The position numbers and the translations under genes are program-made. Source: Pseudomonas sp. KUIN-1 (GTDB lineage Bacteria > Pseudomonadota > Gammaproteobacteria > Pseudomonadales > Pseudomonadaceae). Taken from it: 64,000 nt of DNA. The notes under the pieces were generated by a model that searched no databases, was not told the origin of the DNA, and saw nothing but the letters and a program-made list of their open reading frames with translations. Below are positions 36,847 to 45,793 of this stretch, in pieces (position 1 is the stretch's first letter; each line of letters begins with the position of its first letter). The stretch lies in NCBI RefSeq assembly GCF_009176725.1, contig NZ_AP020337.1, positions 3,224,001 through 3,288,000 of the forward strand, in the 5' to 3' direction.

Positions 36847-36871
36847 AAAAAAGCCGCTCATTGAGCGGCTC
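36847..36871 (-). terminator. Terminator of the 72-residue gene
   Basis: On the minus strand GAGCCGCTCAATGAGCGGCTTTTTT forms a GC-rich hairpin followed by six T, directly after the stop of the leftward gene at 36875. Confidence 0.8.
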
Positions 36872-36874
36872 GGG

Positions 36875-37093
36875 TTACTGTACCAACCCTTTGAGTCTCG
36901 CCTGTCCAAGGGTAATCGCAAGTGCAACTTCATCAACATCACGACGATCCATGAAGCGAACCTTGCTGTCCTCCTGAGCTAGCAGCTCGCTCGCGCCGTC
37001 GGACAACTCTTCAAAGGTAACGCCCTTTGCTTGAGCCACCGCCATGACCGCGACAAGAGCCTGTTCGTAAATTTTCGATAGATCTTCAGACAT
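36875..37093 (-). CDS. Small acidic protein of unknown function
   Basis: A 72-residue, mostly helical protein (MSEDLSKIYEQALVAVMAVA...FEELSDGASELLAQ) with no recognised motif. It has a good ribosome site (GGGAGATTTAAATG on its strand) and its own terminator right after the stop, so it is probably expressed. It lies between the two copies of the 23-bp repeat. Confidence 0.65.
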   Translation of the reverse strand: MSEDLSKIYEQALVAVMAVAQAKGVTFEELSDGASELLAQEDSKVRFMDRRDVDEVALAITLGQARLKGLVQ

Positions 37094-37145
37094 TTAAATC
37101 TCCCTGTCCGGCTCCATGCCGGGCATCCGTAATACCCCATCCCAA

Positions 37146-37168
37146 ACCAATTTGCCACCACCGGACAC
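37146..37168. repeat. 23-bp direct repeat, copy 2
   Basis: Exact copy of the repeat at 36771-36793, 375 bases away, placed 30 bases in front of the broken phage gene starting at 37198. Confidence 0.8.
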
Positions 37169-37197
37169 GGAGGGCGGCGTATGCCATGGAGATCGCC

Positions 37198-37807
37198 ATG
37201 AAGATCGAAACAAGCACCGTGACCAAACTGGTGATCTCGGACGTGCCCCGCCTCGATTCGATAACCGTTTTCCTCGAAGACTTCGGCCGCCGTGACTGCC
37301 CAATTGAAGGCAACCCCGGCTACCAGACAGCGCAGGGCAAAATCACCATCAACTGCTGGGACAAGAGCTAGAACGCCTACTGGAGAGGAATGGAGCCACG
37401 CACTGGCCAAGTTCGTGACCAATTGCGACTCTAGCTACGTTCTCAACTGCCTGAGCCGCGGACTCGACAGTACGCGGTTCAGCGGCGATGCGCTCAAGGC
37501 GCTAGCAGCCAAATGTGTGATCGAGCTCCGCCGCCATCCGAATATGCATACCTGGGAGTGTGGCTCGCTGGATGCAAAAGACGCCAGAAATCTTTGGGAC
37601 TCGCATCGAAGACCTGAGCGGAATCGAAACCCAAAACGATTGCTGGCACTACAGCGATTTTCTGAAGGAACTGTTTGGTGATGAGTGGCATTACCCGGTC
37701 GGCGAGCGCGCTGTGGAGCGCACCACGAATACGATTATCTGCTGCGCGTCGTCGAAGCCGTTCACCAGGCTCTGAACGCACCTACAGTTCAACCAGTTGA
37801 TTCATAA
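37198..37807 (+). pseudogene. Conserved Pseudomonas prophage gene, nonsense codon plus frameshifts
   Basis: Starts MKIETSTVTKLVISDVPRLD (ATG 37198, GGAG upstream) and stops at a TAG after INCWDKS at 37369-37371, where relatives have Trp; in the same frame NAYWRGM continues. The sequence then resumes in another frame (LAKFVTNCDSSYVLNCLSRG...NMHTWECGSLDAKDARNLWD), again in a third (DLSGIETQNDCWHYSDFLKE...ELFGDEWHYPVGERA) and finally as EYDYLLRVVEAVHQALNAPT to a TAA at 37805-37807. Together these rebuild the roughly 200-residue protein seen in related prophages. At least one nonsense and three frame changes: clearly dead. Confidence 0.75.
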
Positions 37808-37811
37808 ACGC

Positions 37812-38351
37812 TTAATCCATGACGACTTGGATCTCGTACCCTTTGCCGTTTGGCCAATCTTCCCTAACCACCTCAACCGTCCCGCTGCCGACGCTCAGCT
37901 TTTCGGCACGCCCCCAATCAATCGCAGTAATTATTGCCTTAGGCAGCTTTACCCCCAAGGCCCTCTGAGCCATCTTCTCAGAGGCGGATAGAAGCGCCTT
38001 TGTAGCGGCAGTCGATGCCGACGCTGATTCGGGCTTATTGTAATTAAGCACAAGCTTCACGCTGTTGACGGTCTCCCCTTGGCCATTTCCGTAAAACGCC
38101 AAGTTGTTGGTTAACGGCTTACCGCCACCAATGTCTTTGTAATCGCTGGCGCAGCCCGATGTGCCATCACCGTAGTGCGTCCACTTTCTGCCTTTCAGGC
38201 CCTGATCAGATAGGAGAGCGCAGGCTTTTCCTTGCGCTGTCTGCTTCAAGTCGGCAAAAGCTGGAACTGCAAGCACTACAGCCAGCGTTACCACGCACAT
38301 CGTCCACATAACGGACTTCTTCCTTAATGAGCCGACTCCATGTCGGATCAT
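37812..38351 (-). CDS. Exported protein of unknown function
   Basis: A 179-residue protein starting MIRHGVGSLRKKSV, then a hydrophobic signal sequence (VMWTMCVVTLAVVLAVPAFA) with cleavage likely after AFA. The mature part has three Cys (ACALLSDQG, GCASDYKD) and a helical middle (ASASTAATKALLSASEKMAQRAL). Not recognised. It sits opposite to the phage genes. A shorter start at the internal Met before WTM is possible. Confidence 0.65.
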   Translation of the reverse strand: MIRHGVGSLRKKSVMWTMCVVTLAVVLAVPAFADLKQTAQGKACALLSDQGLKGRKWTHYGDGTSGCASDYKDIGGGKPLTNNLAFYGNGQGETVNSVKLVLNYNKPESASASTAATKALLSASEKMAQRALGVKLPKAIITAIDWGRAEKLSVGSGTVEVVREDWPNGKGYEIQVVMD

Positions 38352-38399
38352 GCACAAATACCCCACTTCAACGACTCACACCACCCTTCGCAATCGATT

Positions 38400-38510
38400 A
38401 TGAGCCAGCTCCACCAGATACTGGTAGGCGACTGCATCGACATGATGCGCACGCTGCCAGATGAGAGCGTGCACACATGTGTCAACGGCTCACCCCTCAC
38501 TGCGAATTAG
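38400..38510 (+). pseudogene. Truncated phage DNA methyltransferase, N-terminal fragment
   Basis: MSQLHQILVGDCIDMMRTLP-DESVHTCV is the start of phage-type DNA modification methylases, which continue with the catalytic TSPPYWGLRDY. Here the frame runs into NGSPLTAN and a stop at 38508-38510, so the catalytic motif and everything after it are lost. The break marks the left junction of the segment carrying the two chemoreceptor genes. Confidence 0.65.
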
Positions 38511-38541
38511 CACAGCCGAGTGGTTTGATTCGAACTCACAC

Positions 38542-40170
38542 CTACATGCGGAACTGGCTGACAAGCCTGTTCAGTTCGACAGCAAGCTTGGTCAATTCTG
38601 ATGTCGCAATGGCTGTCTGACTTGACCCATCGGAGGCTTGGTTGGAGAGGTCGCGAATGCTTACCAGGCTGCGATCCACCTCTCTGGCAACTTGGGCCTG
38701 CTCCTCCGAGGCCGTTGCAATCAGCACGTTCCGCTCTGTGATGTTGTCGATCGACTCGGTGATTTCGACCAGCGCGGATCCGGCACCATGAGCAGTATCG
38801 AGGGTTTTTTGAGCTTGGGCGTTCGTGTGGCTCATCGCGGACACAGCAGCTCCCGTACCCTTCTGTATCGAGCTGATCATCTGTTCAATCTCGCTCGTCG
38901 CCTGCTGGGTACGATGGGCCAACGCTCTCACCTCATCCGCCACCACAGCGAATCCCCGGCCGGCCTCTCCTGCTCGAGCTGCTTCGATTGCAGCGTTAAG
39001 GGCAAGGAGATTGGTCTGCTCAGCGATCGCGCGAATAACGTCCAGGACCTTACTGATATCAGTAGCCATGACAGCGAGCCCCTGCACTTCCTTGGTAGCG
39101 TCTTCGACGCTGCCAACCATCAAACTTATGGCCTCAACGGTTTGATCCACACGTGCGCGTCCGGATACAGCAGAAGAATTTGAACGAGTCGCAGCCTCAG
39201 ATGCTGCCGAGGCATTTCGAGCGACTTCCTCTACGGCGGCGCTCATTTCGGTAACAGCAGTGGCAGCCATCTCTACTTCGTTGTTCTGCCGCTGCATCCC
39301 TTTGTTTGCGTCTTCGGTGACAGCGTGCATTTCCTCCGCAGTTGAAGCCAACTGATTGGAAGAGTCAGAGATCGAGGAAAGCGTCGTACGTAATCCGCTT
39401 TGCATGGCTTTCAAGGCCATCATGAGACGGGCGACCTCATCGTTTCCTTGAGGCTCAATGACTTCGGTCAAATCGTTTTTGGCAATGCGTTCAGCGATGT
39501 TCAAAGACTGGCTGACAGGGTATGTGATGCTACGCGTGTACATCAGTGCAAGAATGATTGCTGCAATCGTGCTCGCTGCGATGAACCCTCCAACAATCAG
39601 CTTCGTTTCCTCATACAGAACAGTCGCGTCCTCGCCGGCCTTCTTTGCCTTAGCGTTGTTCAGCTCAATGAGATTCTTTATAACGTTTGCCACAGAATCA
39701 GCGGACTGCTTCATAGCTCCGCTGGATAACTTAACGGCTTCGTCAATGTTTGCTGCCGCAACAAGGCCCGCATACTGTTCTTGAAGGACTCTATATTCAG
39801 GATAGACTTTGGACAGCTCGCCAAACAGCTGTTTACCTTTCGGAGTTACTATGAGTAGCTGCAGCTTAGAAATTGAATCCTCTATTGCCAATTCGGATTT
39901 TTTTATATCTTCCAAAGCCGTGGCTTTGCGATCAGCAGGTTCAACAGGATTGCGCAGCCTGGCGTTGCCGCCCCTAATGCTCACAAATTCCCGATCCATC
40001 ACTCCCAGGAGTGAGACGCTAGGTAATACGTTGGTTTCAACGAATTTTTCTGCTGCATTCAAGCTTGATGCCTGCCTCAGCGCAATTAGTCCCAGCGCGA
40101 GAATCATCAGACAGAACAACCCAAAGCAGACAGCGGATCGGGGGGCAAGACTAAGTTTGCGCAGTATCAT
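38542..40170 (-). CDS. Methyl-accepting chemotaxis protein
   Basis: A 542-residue chemoreceptor: TM1 at about 10-32 ([20 protein letters not shown]), a four-helix-bundle periplasmic domain to about 190, TM2 near 195 ([20 protein letters not shown]), HAMP ([20 protein letters not shown]), then the signalling domain with the hairpin tip [35 protein letters not shown]. Start at 40170 has GGAG eight bases upstream; the open frame further upstream is not membrane-like. Ligand unknown. Located within prophage-type DNA as cargo. Confidence 0.92.
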   Translation of the reverse strand: MILRKLSLAPRSAVCFGLFCLMILALGLIALRQASSLNAAEKFVETNVLPSVSLLGVMDREFVSIRGGNARLRNPVEPADRKATALEDIKKSELAIEDSISKLQLLIVTPKGKQLFGELSKVYPEYRVLQEQYAGLVAAANIDEAVKLSSGAMKQSADSVANVIKNLIELNNAKAKKAGEDATVLYEETKLIVGGFIAASTIAAIILALMYTRSITYPVSQSLNIAERIAKNDLTEVIEPQGNDEVARLMMALKAMQSGLRTTLSSISDSSNQLASTAEEMHAVTEDANKGMQRQNNEVEMAATAVTEMSAAVEEVARNASAASEAATRSNSSAVSGRARVDQTVEAISLMVGSVEDATKEVQGLAVMATDISKVLDVIRAIAEQTNLLALNAAIEAARAGEAGRGFAVVADEVRALAHRTQQATSEIEQMISSIQKGTGAAVSAMSHTNAQAQKTLDTAHGAGSALVEITESIDNITERNVLIATASEEQAQVAREVDRSLVSIRDLSNQASDGSSQTAIATSELTKLAVELNRLVSQFRM

Positions 40171-40460
40171 GTCGATAACTCCAGGTAATGTCCCCCTGTG
40201 TCGACGAGAAAGACCTCCGTCATCACTGCCGTTCGTCGGCCGCAGTCTATTACTGCTGCAAACGTAAGGTTTAGACACCTGAAGCTATTGTAAGTGCATG
40301 TTTCATATATTCCGAAAAACCTAAATTCGACGACTCACTTTAAATTAAGCATGACTGCGCCAAGTCAGACCGGTTGTTTTGATATGAGAGGTAATACGTC
40401 GCCCCCTCCTTCCCGCAAATTATAAATCAACTACTCACGCTACCCCGACGAGGATGAAAT

Positions 40461-41234
40461 ATGTCCGAAAAAACCATCGACCCTAAGAAGTTCGAGCGGG
40501 CTATCCGCAAGATCAAACATTGCTTGGCGCTGTCGCAAAGCTCGAACGAAAACGAAGCGGCCACGGCGATGCGCCAGGCGCAGATGCGTAAATACCACCT
40601 GAGCGAGACGGACGTAAAGGTGAGCGACGCTGGTGAGGCTGAATCCTCAATGTCGCGCGCTGCACGCCGCCCACTATGGGATCAACAACTGAGCGCAGTT
40701 GTGGCCAAGGTGTTCAACGTCAAGGCCCTGCTTTACACCCATTGGTGCGAGACCAAAAAGAATCGCGTCGAGCGTGCGAAGTTTGTGGGGGTGAGCCCTG
40801 CCCAGCACATCGCTCTCTACGCCTACGAAACTCTTCTTGCGAAGCTGACCCAAGCTCGAAACGCTTACGTTGCTGGAGTGCGCGCTGGGAAGCTCAGGAG
40901 CAGATATTCCACCCCCACTGCAGGCGATCACTTCGCCATAGCCTGGGTGTTCGCCGTTGAGAGCAAGCTGCAACAGCTGGTGCCGCACGGTGAAGAAACG
41001 ACAACGCCTGAATACCAAGGCACAGGACAGGGGCTAGTAGCAGTAGAAGCCCAGCACCAAGCGCTGATCGAGAGCTACCTCGCAGATAAGCAGATCGGCA
41101 AAGCCAGGAAGGTCAGAGAGGCGGAGCTCGACCTCAACGCCCAGATCGCTGGAATGCTCGCAGAGCAAAAGGTGCAACTGAATGCAGGACTGGCAAGCGG
41201 TACTGACCAAATGCATGGCTTGACAGCTCTGTAA
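40461..41234 (+). CDS. DUF2786-domain prophage protein
   Basis: A 257-residue protein. Residues 8-50 match DUF2786 (FERAIRKIKHCLALSQSSNE-NEAATAMRQAQMRKYHLSE), followed by a DUF7168-like region (LWDQQLSAVVAKVFNVKALL, KFVGVSPAQHIALYAYETLL, GDHFAIAWVFAVESKL). Common in Pseudomonas phages and prophages, sometimes called a SprT- or YcfI-neighbour; function unknown. The ribosome site GACGAGGATGAAAT precedes the ATG. Intact between two chemoreceptor genes. Confidence 0.82.
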   Translation: MSEKTIDPKKFERAIRKIKHCLALSQSSNENEAATAMRQAQMRKYHLSETDVKVSDAGEAESSMSRAARRPLWDQQLSAVVAKVFNVKALLYTHWCETKKNRVERAKFVGVSPAQHIALYAYETLLAKLTQARNAYVAGVRAGKLRSRYSTPTAGDHFAIAWVFAVESKLQQLVPHGEETTTPEYQGTGQGLVAVEAQHQALIESYLADKQIGKARKVREAELDLNAQIAGMLAEQKVQLNAGLASGTDQMHGLTAL

Positions 41235-41383
41235 AGACAGCAGACGTGGACAACTGTAAACCCACAAGCTAGTACAGGGATAAACCGCCTGTTGCCCGCC
41301 ACTGCGGGAACGGCAGTAGGAGGCCGATACAGATGCATCACCCTTCTGGTTCGGATAGGGAAAACAAGGAAGGCTACGCTACG

Positions 41384-43025
41384 ATGAATCTCTTACGCGG
41401 CACTATGTTATCAACACGGCTAATTTCTGCGTTTGTAGTATGCGCAGTTGTCACACTAGGTGTCGGTTTTATCGGATATACGGGAATTACCGGCCTCAAA
41501 AACAGCGTAGATGGAATCGTAAACAACAACCTTATATCTGTATACAGCACGAGCAACGCCCGTTCAAATGCTATAGCACATTACCGTGACTTACACCGCG
41601 CATTGCTGTTCAAATTCGCGAAAGCAGATCAAGCCAAATATGAAGATGTTATAAGGTCCTTAGCAGACAACCAGCAAGAGGTGGAGCAACTTTTTAAAAT
41701 ATATCGGCAAACTCCTTTGCAAGACGATGAACGCATTGCAGGTGACCAGTTTGAAAAAATCGTGGCCAGCTTATATAAACGCATCTTCTAAAGTAATCGA
41801 ATTAGCGGCGAAAGGTGACCTTGAAAGTGCGACCAGGCTATTCGAGCAAGAAGTGGATCCTGAATACAAAAAAGCAAACGATGACCTAAAGATAATAGTA
41901 GCTTCTAATAAGCGCCAGAGCGACGAAGCCGCAGTAGAAGCCGTGAAAACCTCAAACACCGCCTATTGGTCATTAGCCGTAGGTGTTGTGATCGCATTCA
42001 TTGCCGCGATTATTCTGGGTTTATTGGTAACACGCTCGATCACTCGGCCGCTTCTTGGGGCACTGCGGACCGCAAAACAAGTGGCCGACGGCGACCTTTC
42101 TCAAAAAATTGATGTAAGTGGGAACGACGAGATTAGCACACTGCAATCAGCACTGGGCATAATGCAAATTAACCTAAGAGATACTATTCAGGAGATCGCT
42201 AATGCGGCTGATCAACTAGCATCTGCGTCCGAAGAGCTGAACGCAGTTACGGAGGAAAGCGCCAAAGCACTGATACGTCAGAACGATGAAATTCAGCAAG
42301 CCGCTACGGCGGTTAATGAGATGACAGCCGCCGTAGAAGAGGTAGCTCGTAACGCGTCTGGAGCCTCTGAGTCCTCTGAAGAAACCAGCCGTAGTGCTAT
42401 TCAAGGACGTGACCAAGTAAAGAACGCAGTTGGATCGGTTAATACAATGGCAGAGCAGATTTCTCAATCGACTGAAAAAGTCACGGTACTCGCGACGAGA
42501 GTCAACGAGATAACCGGAGTTCTCGCGGTCATTCAGTCAATCGCCCAGCAAACCAACCTCTTGGCCTTGAATGCCGCAATTGAGGCTGCCAGGGCTGGCG
42601 AGCAGGGTCGCGGCTTTGCCGTAGTCGCCGATGAAGTACGTGCCCTTGCGCATCGAACGCAAGCATCAACTACAGACATCGAGTCTATGATGAGCCAGAT
42701 CCGTGCCGGTGCGGATGAAGCAGTGATCGCCATGAATAACAGTAGGAGCCTTGCAGGAGAAACCCGTGACCAAGCGATTGAGGCAGGCCACGCGCTAGAC
42801 AGAATAACCGAAGGTGTTTCAACGATTAACGAGAAAAATCTCGTAATCGCAAGTGCTGCCGAAGAGCAAGCTCACGTAGCTCGTGAGGTGGATCGAAACT
42901 TGGTCAACATTCAAGATATCTCTACTCAGACCGCAACTGGCGCACATCAGACCAATGCTTCAAGTGCCGAGCTCTCCCGACTGGCTGCCTCATTTGGATT
43001 GCTGGTTAATAAGTTTAAACTCTGA
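41384..43025 (+). pseudogene. Methyl-accepting chemotaxis protein, frameshifted at an A6 run
   Basis: The first frame (MNLLRGTMLSTRLISAFVVC) has TM1 and most of a four-helix ligand domain and stops at 41791 after [11 protein letters not shown]. The rest continues from the adjacent frame at GAAAAAATCG (41754-41763): [22 protein letters not shown]2 ([18 protein letters not shown]), HAMP and a full signalling domain ([20 protein letters not shown]) to 43025. Removing one A from the run restores a receptor of about 546 residues. Either inactivated, slippage-controlled or a sequencing artefact. AT-rich relative to core genes. The following 43026-43363 contains no gene that I can support. Confidence 0.85.
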
Positions 43026-43363
43026 ATAATAACTGATCAGAGTGCGCGCATGTTATACGCACCTGATGATAGTCTATCCATGTGCATAGTCGCTACCCAT
43101 GCGTCTCTGCTAATAAGCCAATAATAGGTTCCGGCCTAAGTAGCTGGAACCTAACTCAGAGAACAGTGTGCGCCCTTACACTTCTATAAGCTAAACGCAC
43201 TAGGCTTCAAAAACCTTAAGCGCGTCAACAGAGAAATATTACAACCTTGAATTAAATGAGGTGGGGGTATGACATCATCAGATTTGAGATCGCAGCCAAC
43301 TGGACTGATGAACCCGTGCCAAGCTAGATAGGCCTTCTGATGCCGAGAATTAGCCTCCTCCCA

Positions 43364-43765
43364 ATGGTACGAGAGGCTTGGCAGGCTGACGCTCAGGTGA
43401 ATGCGATCGCGCCGCGAGAGCTGAGCCATGGTGAACCGATCCAGTACCCGGCGGATGGAGCCTCGAGGCAAAACGGATGCTCGATGATCACGCCAGGGAA
43501 AACTCGGCCATCCATTCACATGCCGCGCTGGGTCAGCCGCATACTGCTGGAGATCAATGATGTGCGGGTTGAGCGTCTGCAGGACATCAGCGAAGGGCAG
43601 GCAGAGGCAGAGGGCGTCAACTTCCTGCGTTCAGCACCAGACCTCGATGAGACGCTGACCGCTGCGCAGCTCTTCGATTGCCCTTGGTCGCCCATCAACA
43701 GTGCCGATTCATGGAACGCCAACCCATGGGTCTGGGTAATTGAGTTCAAGCCGGTGACGCGATGA
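43364..43765 (+). pseudogene. N-terminally truncated prophage protein
   Basis: From VREAWQADAQVNAIAPREL onward, through TRPSIHMPRWVSRILLEI and VRVERLQDISEGQAEAEGV to NANPWVWVIEFKPVT, this matches the C-terminal two-thirds of a common Pseudomonas prophage protein (sometimes labelled morphogenetic, unproven). Relatives have about 60 more residues in front ending in LWVRE. Here the sequence before the ATG at 43364 is unrelated, so the gene lost its start; this marks the right junction of the chemoreceptor-bearing segment. Confidence 0.6.
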
Positions 43766-43804
43766 CAGGCTGCCAAGCACTAGAACAAGCCTGCGTCAAC
43801 GACG

Positions 43805-44023
43805 TCAGCCTATGCTAAGCAACCGCGCTGGCGGTTTCTCATCAGCTTTCCGGTAGAGATATTGACGCCATTCCCGAAAGGCGCTTTGCTGACGCGAGCA
43901 TGCATCTCTCCACTCCTCACCACCCACCTGCCCCACATGCAGGGCCATCATTATTTCAGTGGCCTTGTCGAGCTCGCCCACTAAATCATGTGCATTGGTT
44001 GTATCGAAATAATTGGTGTTCAT
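43805..44023 (-). CDS. Small hypothetical protein
   Basis: A 72-residue soluble, helical protein (DLVGELDKATEIMMALHVGQ, WRDACSRQQSAFREWRQYLY). No family recognised; similar short proteins occur in Pseudomonas islands. A purine-poor leader (TTTAATTATTGG region) precedes it, so expression is uncertain. Confidence 0.5.
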   Translation of the reverse strand: MNTNYFDTTNAHDLVGELDKATEIMMALHVGQVGGEEWRDACSRQQSAFREWRQYLYRKADEKPPARLLSIG

Positions 44024-44190
44024 AAAGATCCATTTTAATTATTGGCTATCAATCGACTAGCCATCTCCTTGATCGTGCTCGGGCTCTGACGAGCGGTAGA
44101 AATACAAAATCCAGCTCGAAACGTTAAGCATGTCCACTCTCCCAGTAAAACATTTACAGCCTGCCGGTGACCGGCAGGCGGAGACCTGTC

Positions 44191-44421
44191 ATGCCTGAAA
44201 GAATCCCCTGCGTCGAGTACGACGCCGCAGCCATTCGTTGCAATAGCGGTTTCCCGGTCCTGCACTCTATTTGCCATGGTGGTCCTGTAGGCTGCCATTT
44301 CTGCGGCGTGCCAGGAACCATGCCCATGTGTCTGCGTGAAGACCTTCCGCCTCACCTGATGCAGAAAGACGGTATGCCGCTCGGCTGGCCTGACAAATCA
44401 CACCGCCCTACATGTTCGTAA
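44191..44421 (+). CDS. Small Cys/His-rich hypothetical protein
   Basis: A 76-residue protein with GGAG before its ATG. Cysteines and histidines are spaced like a zinc site (RCNSGFPVLHSICHGGPVGC-HFCG). Function unknown; the Cys pattern suggests metal binding or a structural zinc knuckle. Confidence 0.55.
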   Translation: MPERIPCVEYDAAAIRCNSGFPVLHSICHGGPVGCHFCGVPGTMPMCLREDLPPHLMQKDGMPLGWPDKSHRPTCS

Positions 44422-44524
44422 AGATCAGCTCTCCCCTGTCTGTAATTGCCATGCCGTACTTGAGTCTGCCCAGGTACTGCTCGTGCATGGCGTAGACCCG
44501 GTCATTGATGATTCTGAAAATCAT
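44408..44524 (-). CDS. Very small conserved-looking ORF (38 residues)
   Basis: MIFRIINDRVYAMHEQYLGR followed by LKYGMAITDRGELIFTNM. Codon use and amino-acid composition look coding and the frame continues sensibly for 18 codons upstream of the ATG before a stop, so it may be the end of an older gene. Convergent overlap of 14 bases with the Cys-rich gene. Confidence 0.35.
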   Translation of the reverse strand: MIFRIINDRVYAMHEQYLGRLKYGMAITDRGELIFTNM

Positions 44525-44730
44525 CGTTGTGTCCGACCAGATATTACCGTGGATGGCCCCCCTTCCAGAGACCTGCCTACCCTTAGGTCAATCATGAGCG
44601 TGACTAATGATTTATTGAAATCAATTCGTTTTTGTTCATGTAGGCAACCGGCCTAAAATCCCTACAGCTCTTCACCATCAACAGAATAATGGTCGCTGAT
44701 TGAAGAGACAGACACCGGTCAAAGCTGAAG

Positions 44731-44758
44731 GGGCAAGAAGCCTGTTCGGGCGTTGCCT
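44731..44758 (+). promoter_or_regulatory. Hairpin in the mesX leader
   Basis: GGGCAA and TTGCCT pair as an outer stem and GCC/GGC as an inner stem around TGTTC, ending 25 bases before the mesX start. It could be part of a longer structured leader controlling methionine synthesis; I cannot match it to a named riboswitch. Confidence 0.4.
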
Positions 44759-44782
44759 CGTAAGGAAGGATGCCAAGCCAAG

Positions 44783-45766
44783 ATGAAAAAAGAATTCACA
44801 TTTTCTGTCAAGTTCACTCGTTTTGATGAGAATTATTCACCCTCAGACACGACACGAGTCACGACGAATTTTGCGAACCTGGCCAGGGGGGAAAGTCGCC
44901 AGGAGAATTTGCGTAATACGTTGACGATGATCGACAATCGCTTCAATGCCCTGGCGCACTGGGACAACCCTGAAGGCGATCGTTATACGCTGGCGCTGAA
45001 CATTGTCTCTGCGGAAATGAATATCGATGCTGAAGGTGATCACTCTGCTATTCCGTTAATTGAGGTTTTGAAGACAACGATCATTGACCGAAAAACCAAT
45101 ACGCATATTAACGGAATGGTAGGAAATAACTTCTCTTCCTACGTGCGAGACTATGATTTCAGCGTGAGATTACCAGAGCACAAGAAAAACCAGTCCGGGC
45201 TCAGCACGCCAGAAGATTTCGGAGATCTGCACGGAAAGCTCTACAAAAGCTTTGTCAATTCAACCAGCTACAAAGCGCATTTTGACAAACCTCCTGTTAT
45301 CTGCCTGAGTGTATCGAGCGCCAGGACCTACCACCGGACCGAGAATCAGCATCCTGTTTTAGGGTATGAATACCAGCAGGATGAATACTCGTTGACGGAT
45401 GAATATTTCATGAAAATGGGCTTAAAGGTTCGCTATTTCATGCCCCCGAACAGCGTTGCGCCTCTGGCGTTTTATTTCTCGGACGATTTGCTGGATGACT
45501 ACACCAATCTGGAGCTTATTAGCACCATCAGCACGATGGACACCTTCCAGAAAATTTATCGCCCTGAGATCTATAACGCAAATTCAACGGCAGGAAAAAT
45601 CTATCAGCCTAGCTTGAAAAATAACGATTACTCATTGACCCGCATTGTGTACGACCGCGAGGAGCGAAGTCAGCTGGCTATAAAGCAAGGGAAATTTGTT
45701 GAAGAGCACTTTATCAAACCCTATCAGCCCCTTCTGGATCAGTGGTCCGCAAGCTGTATTCTTTGA
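44783..45766 (+). CDS. mesX: MesX (DUF1852), partner of core methionine synthase
   Basis: A 327-residue DUF1852 protein (FTFSVKFTRFDENYSPSDTT, TNFANLARGESRQENLRNTL, MIDNRFNALAHWDNPEGDRY at 30-70, ICLSVSSARTYHRTENQHPV). DUF1852 proteins, now MesX, are required together with the short methionine synthase MesD, a cobalamin- and folate-independent system that needs oxygen. The ATG at 44783 is chosen where the conserved part starts; an earlier TTG (44753) is unlikely. mesD follows after 27 bases. Confidence 0.9.
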   Translation: MKKEFTFSVKFTRFDENYSPSDTTRVTTNFANLARGESRQENLRNTLTMIDNRFNALAHWDNPEGDRYTLALNIVSAEMNIDAEGDHSAIPLIEVLKTTIIDRKTNTHINGMVGNNFSSYVRDYDFSVRLPEHKKNQSGLSTPEDFGDLHGKLYKSFVNSTSYKAHFDKPPVICLSVSSARTYHRTENQHPVLGYEYQQDEYSLTDEYFMKMGLKVRYFMPPNSVAPLAFYFSDDLLDDYTNLELISTISTMDTFQKIYRPEIYNANSTAGKIYQPSLKNNDYSLTRIVYDREERSQLAIKQGKFVEEHFIKPYQPLLDQWSASCIL

Positions 45767-45793
45767 TCATTTAAAAACCAAGGTTGATTTTTC

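Noticed and set aside
43184..43519. A 111-codon leftward frame downstream of the second chemoreceptor
   Set aside because: It overlaps the truncated phage gene on the other strand, has no motif and no ribosome site, and reads as random.
44590..44782. Named SAM or SAH riboswitch upstream of mesX
   Set aside because: I could not align the leader to any riboswitch core; only a local hairpin is supportable.
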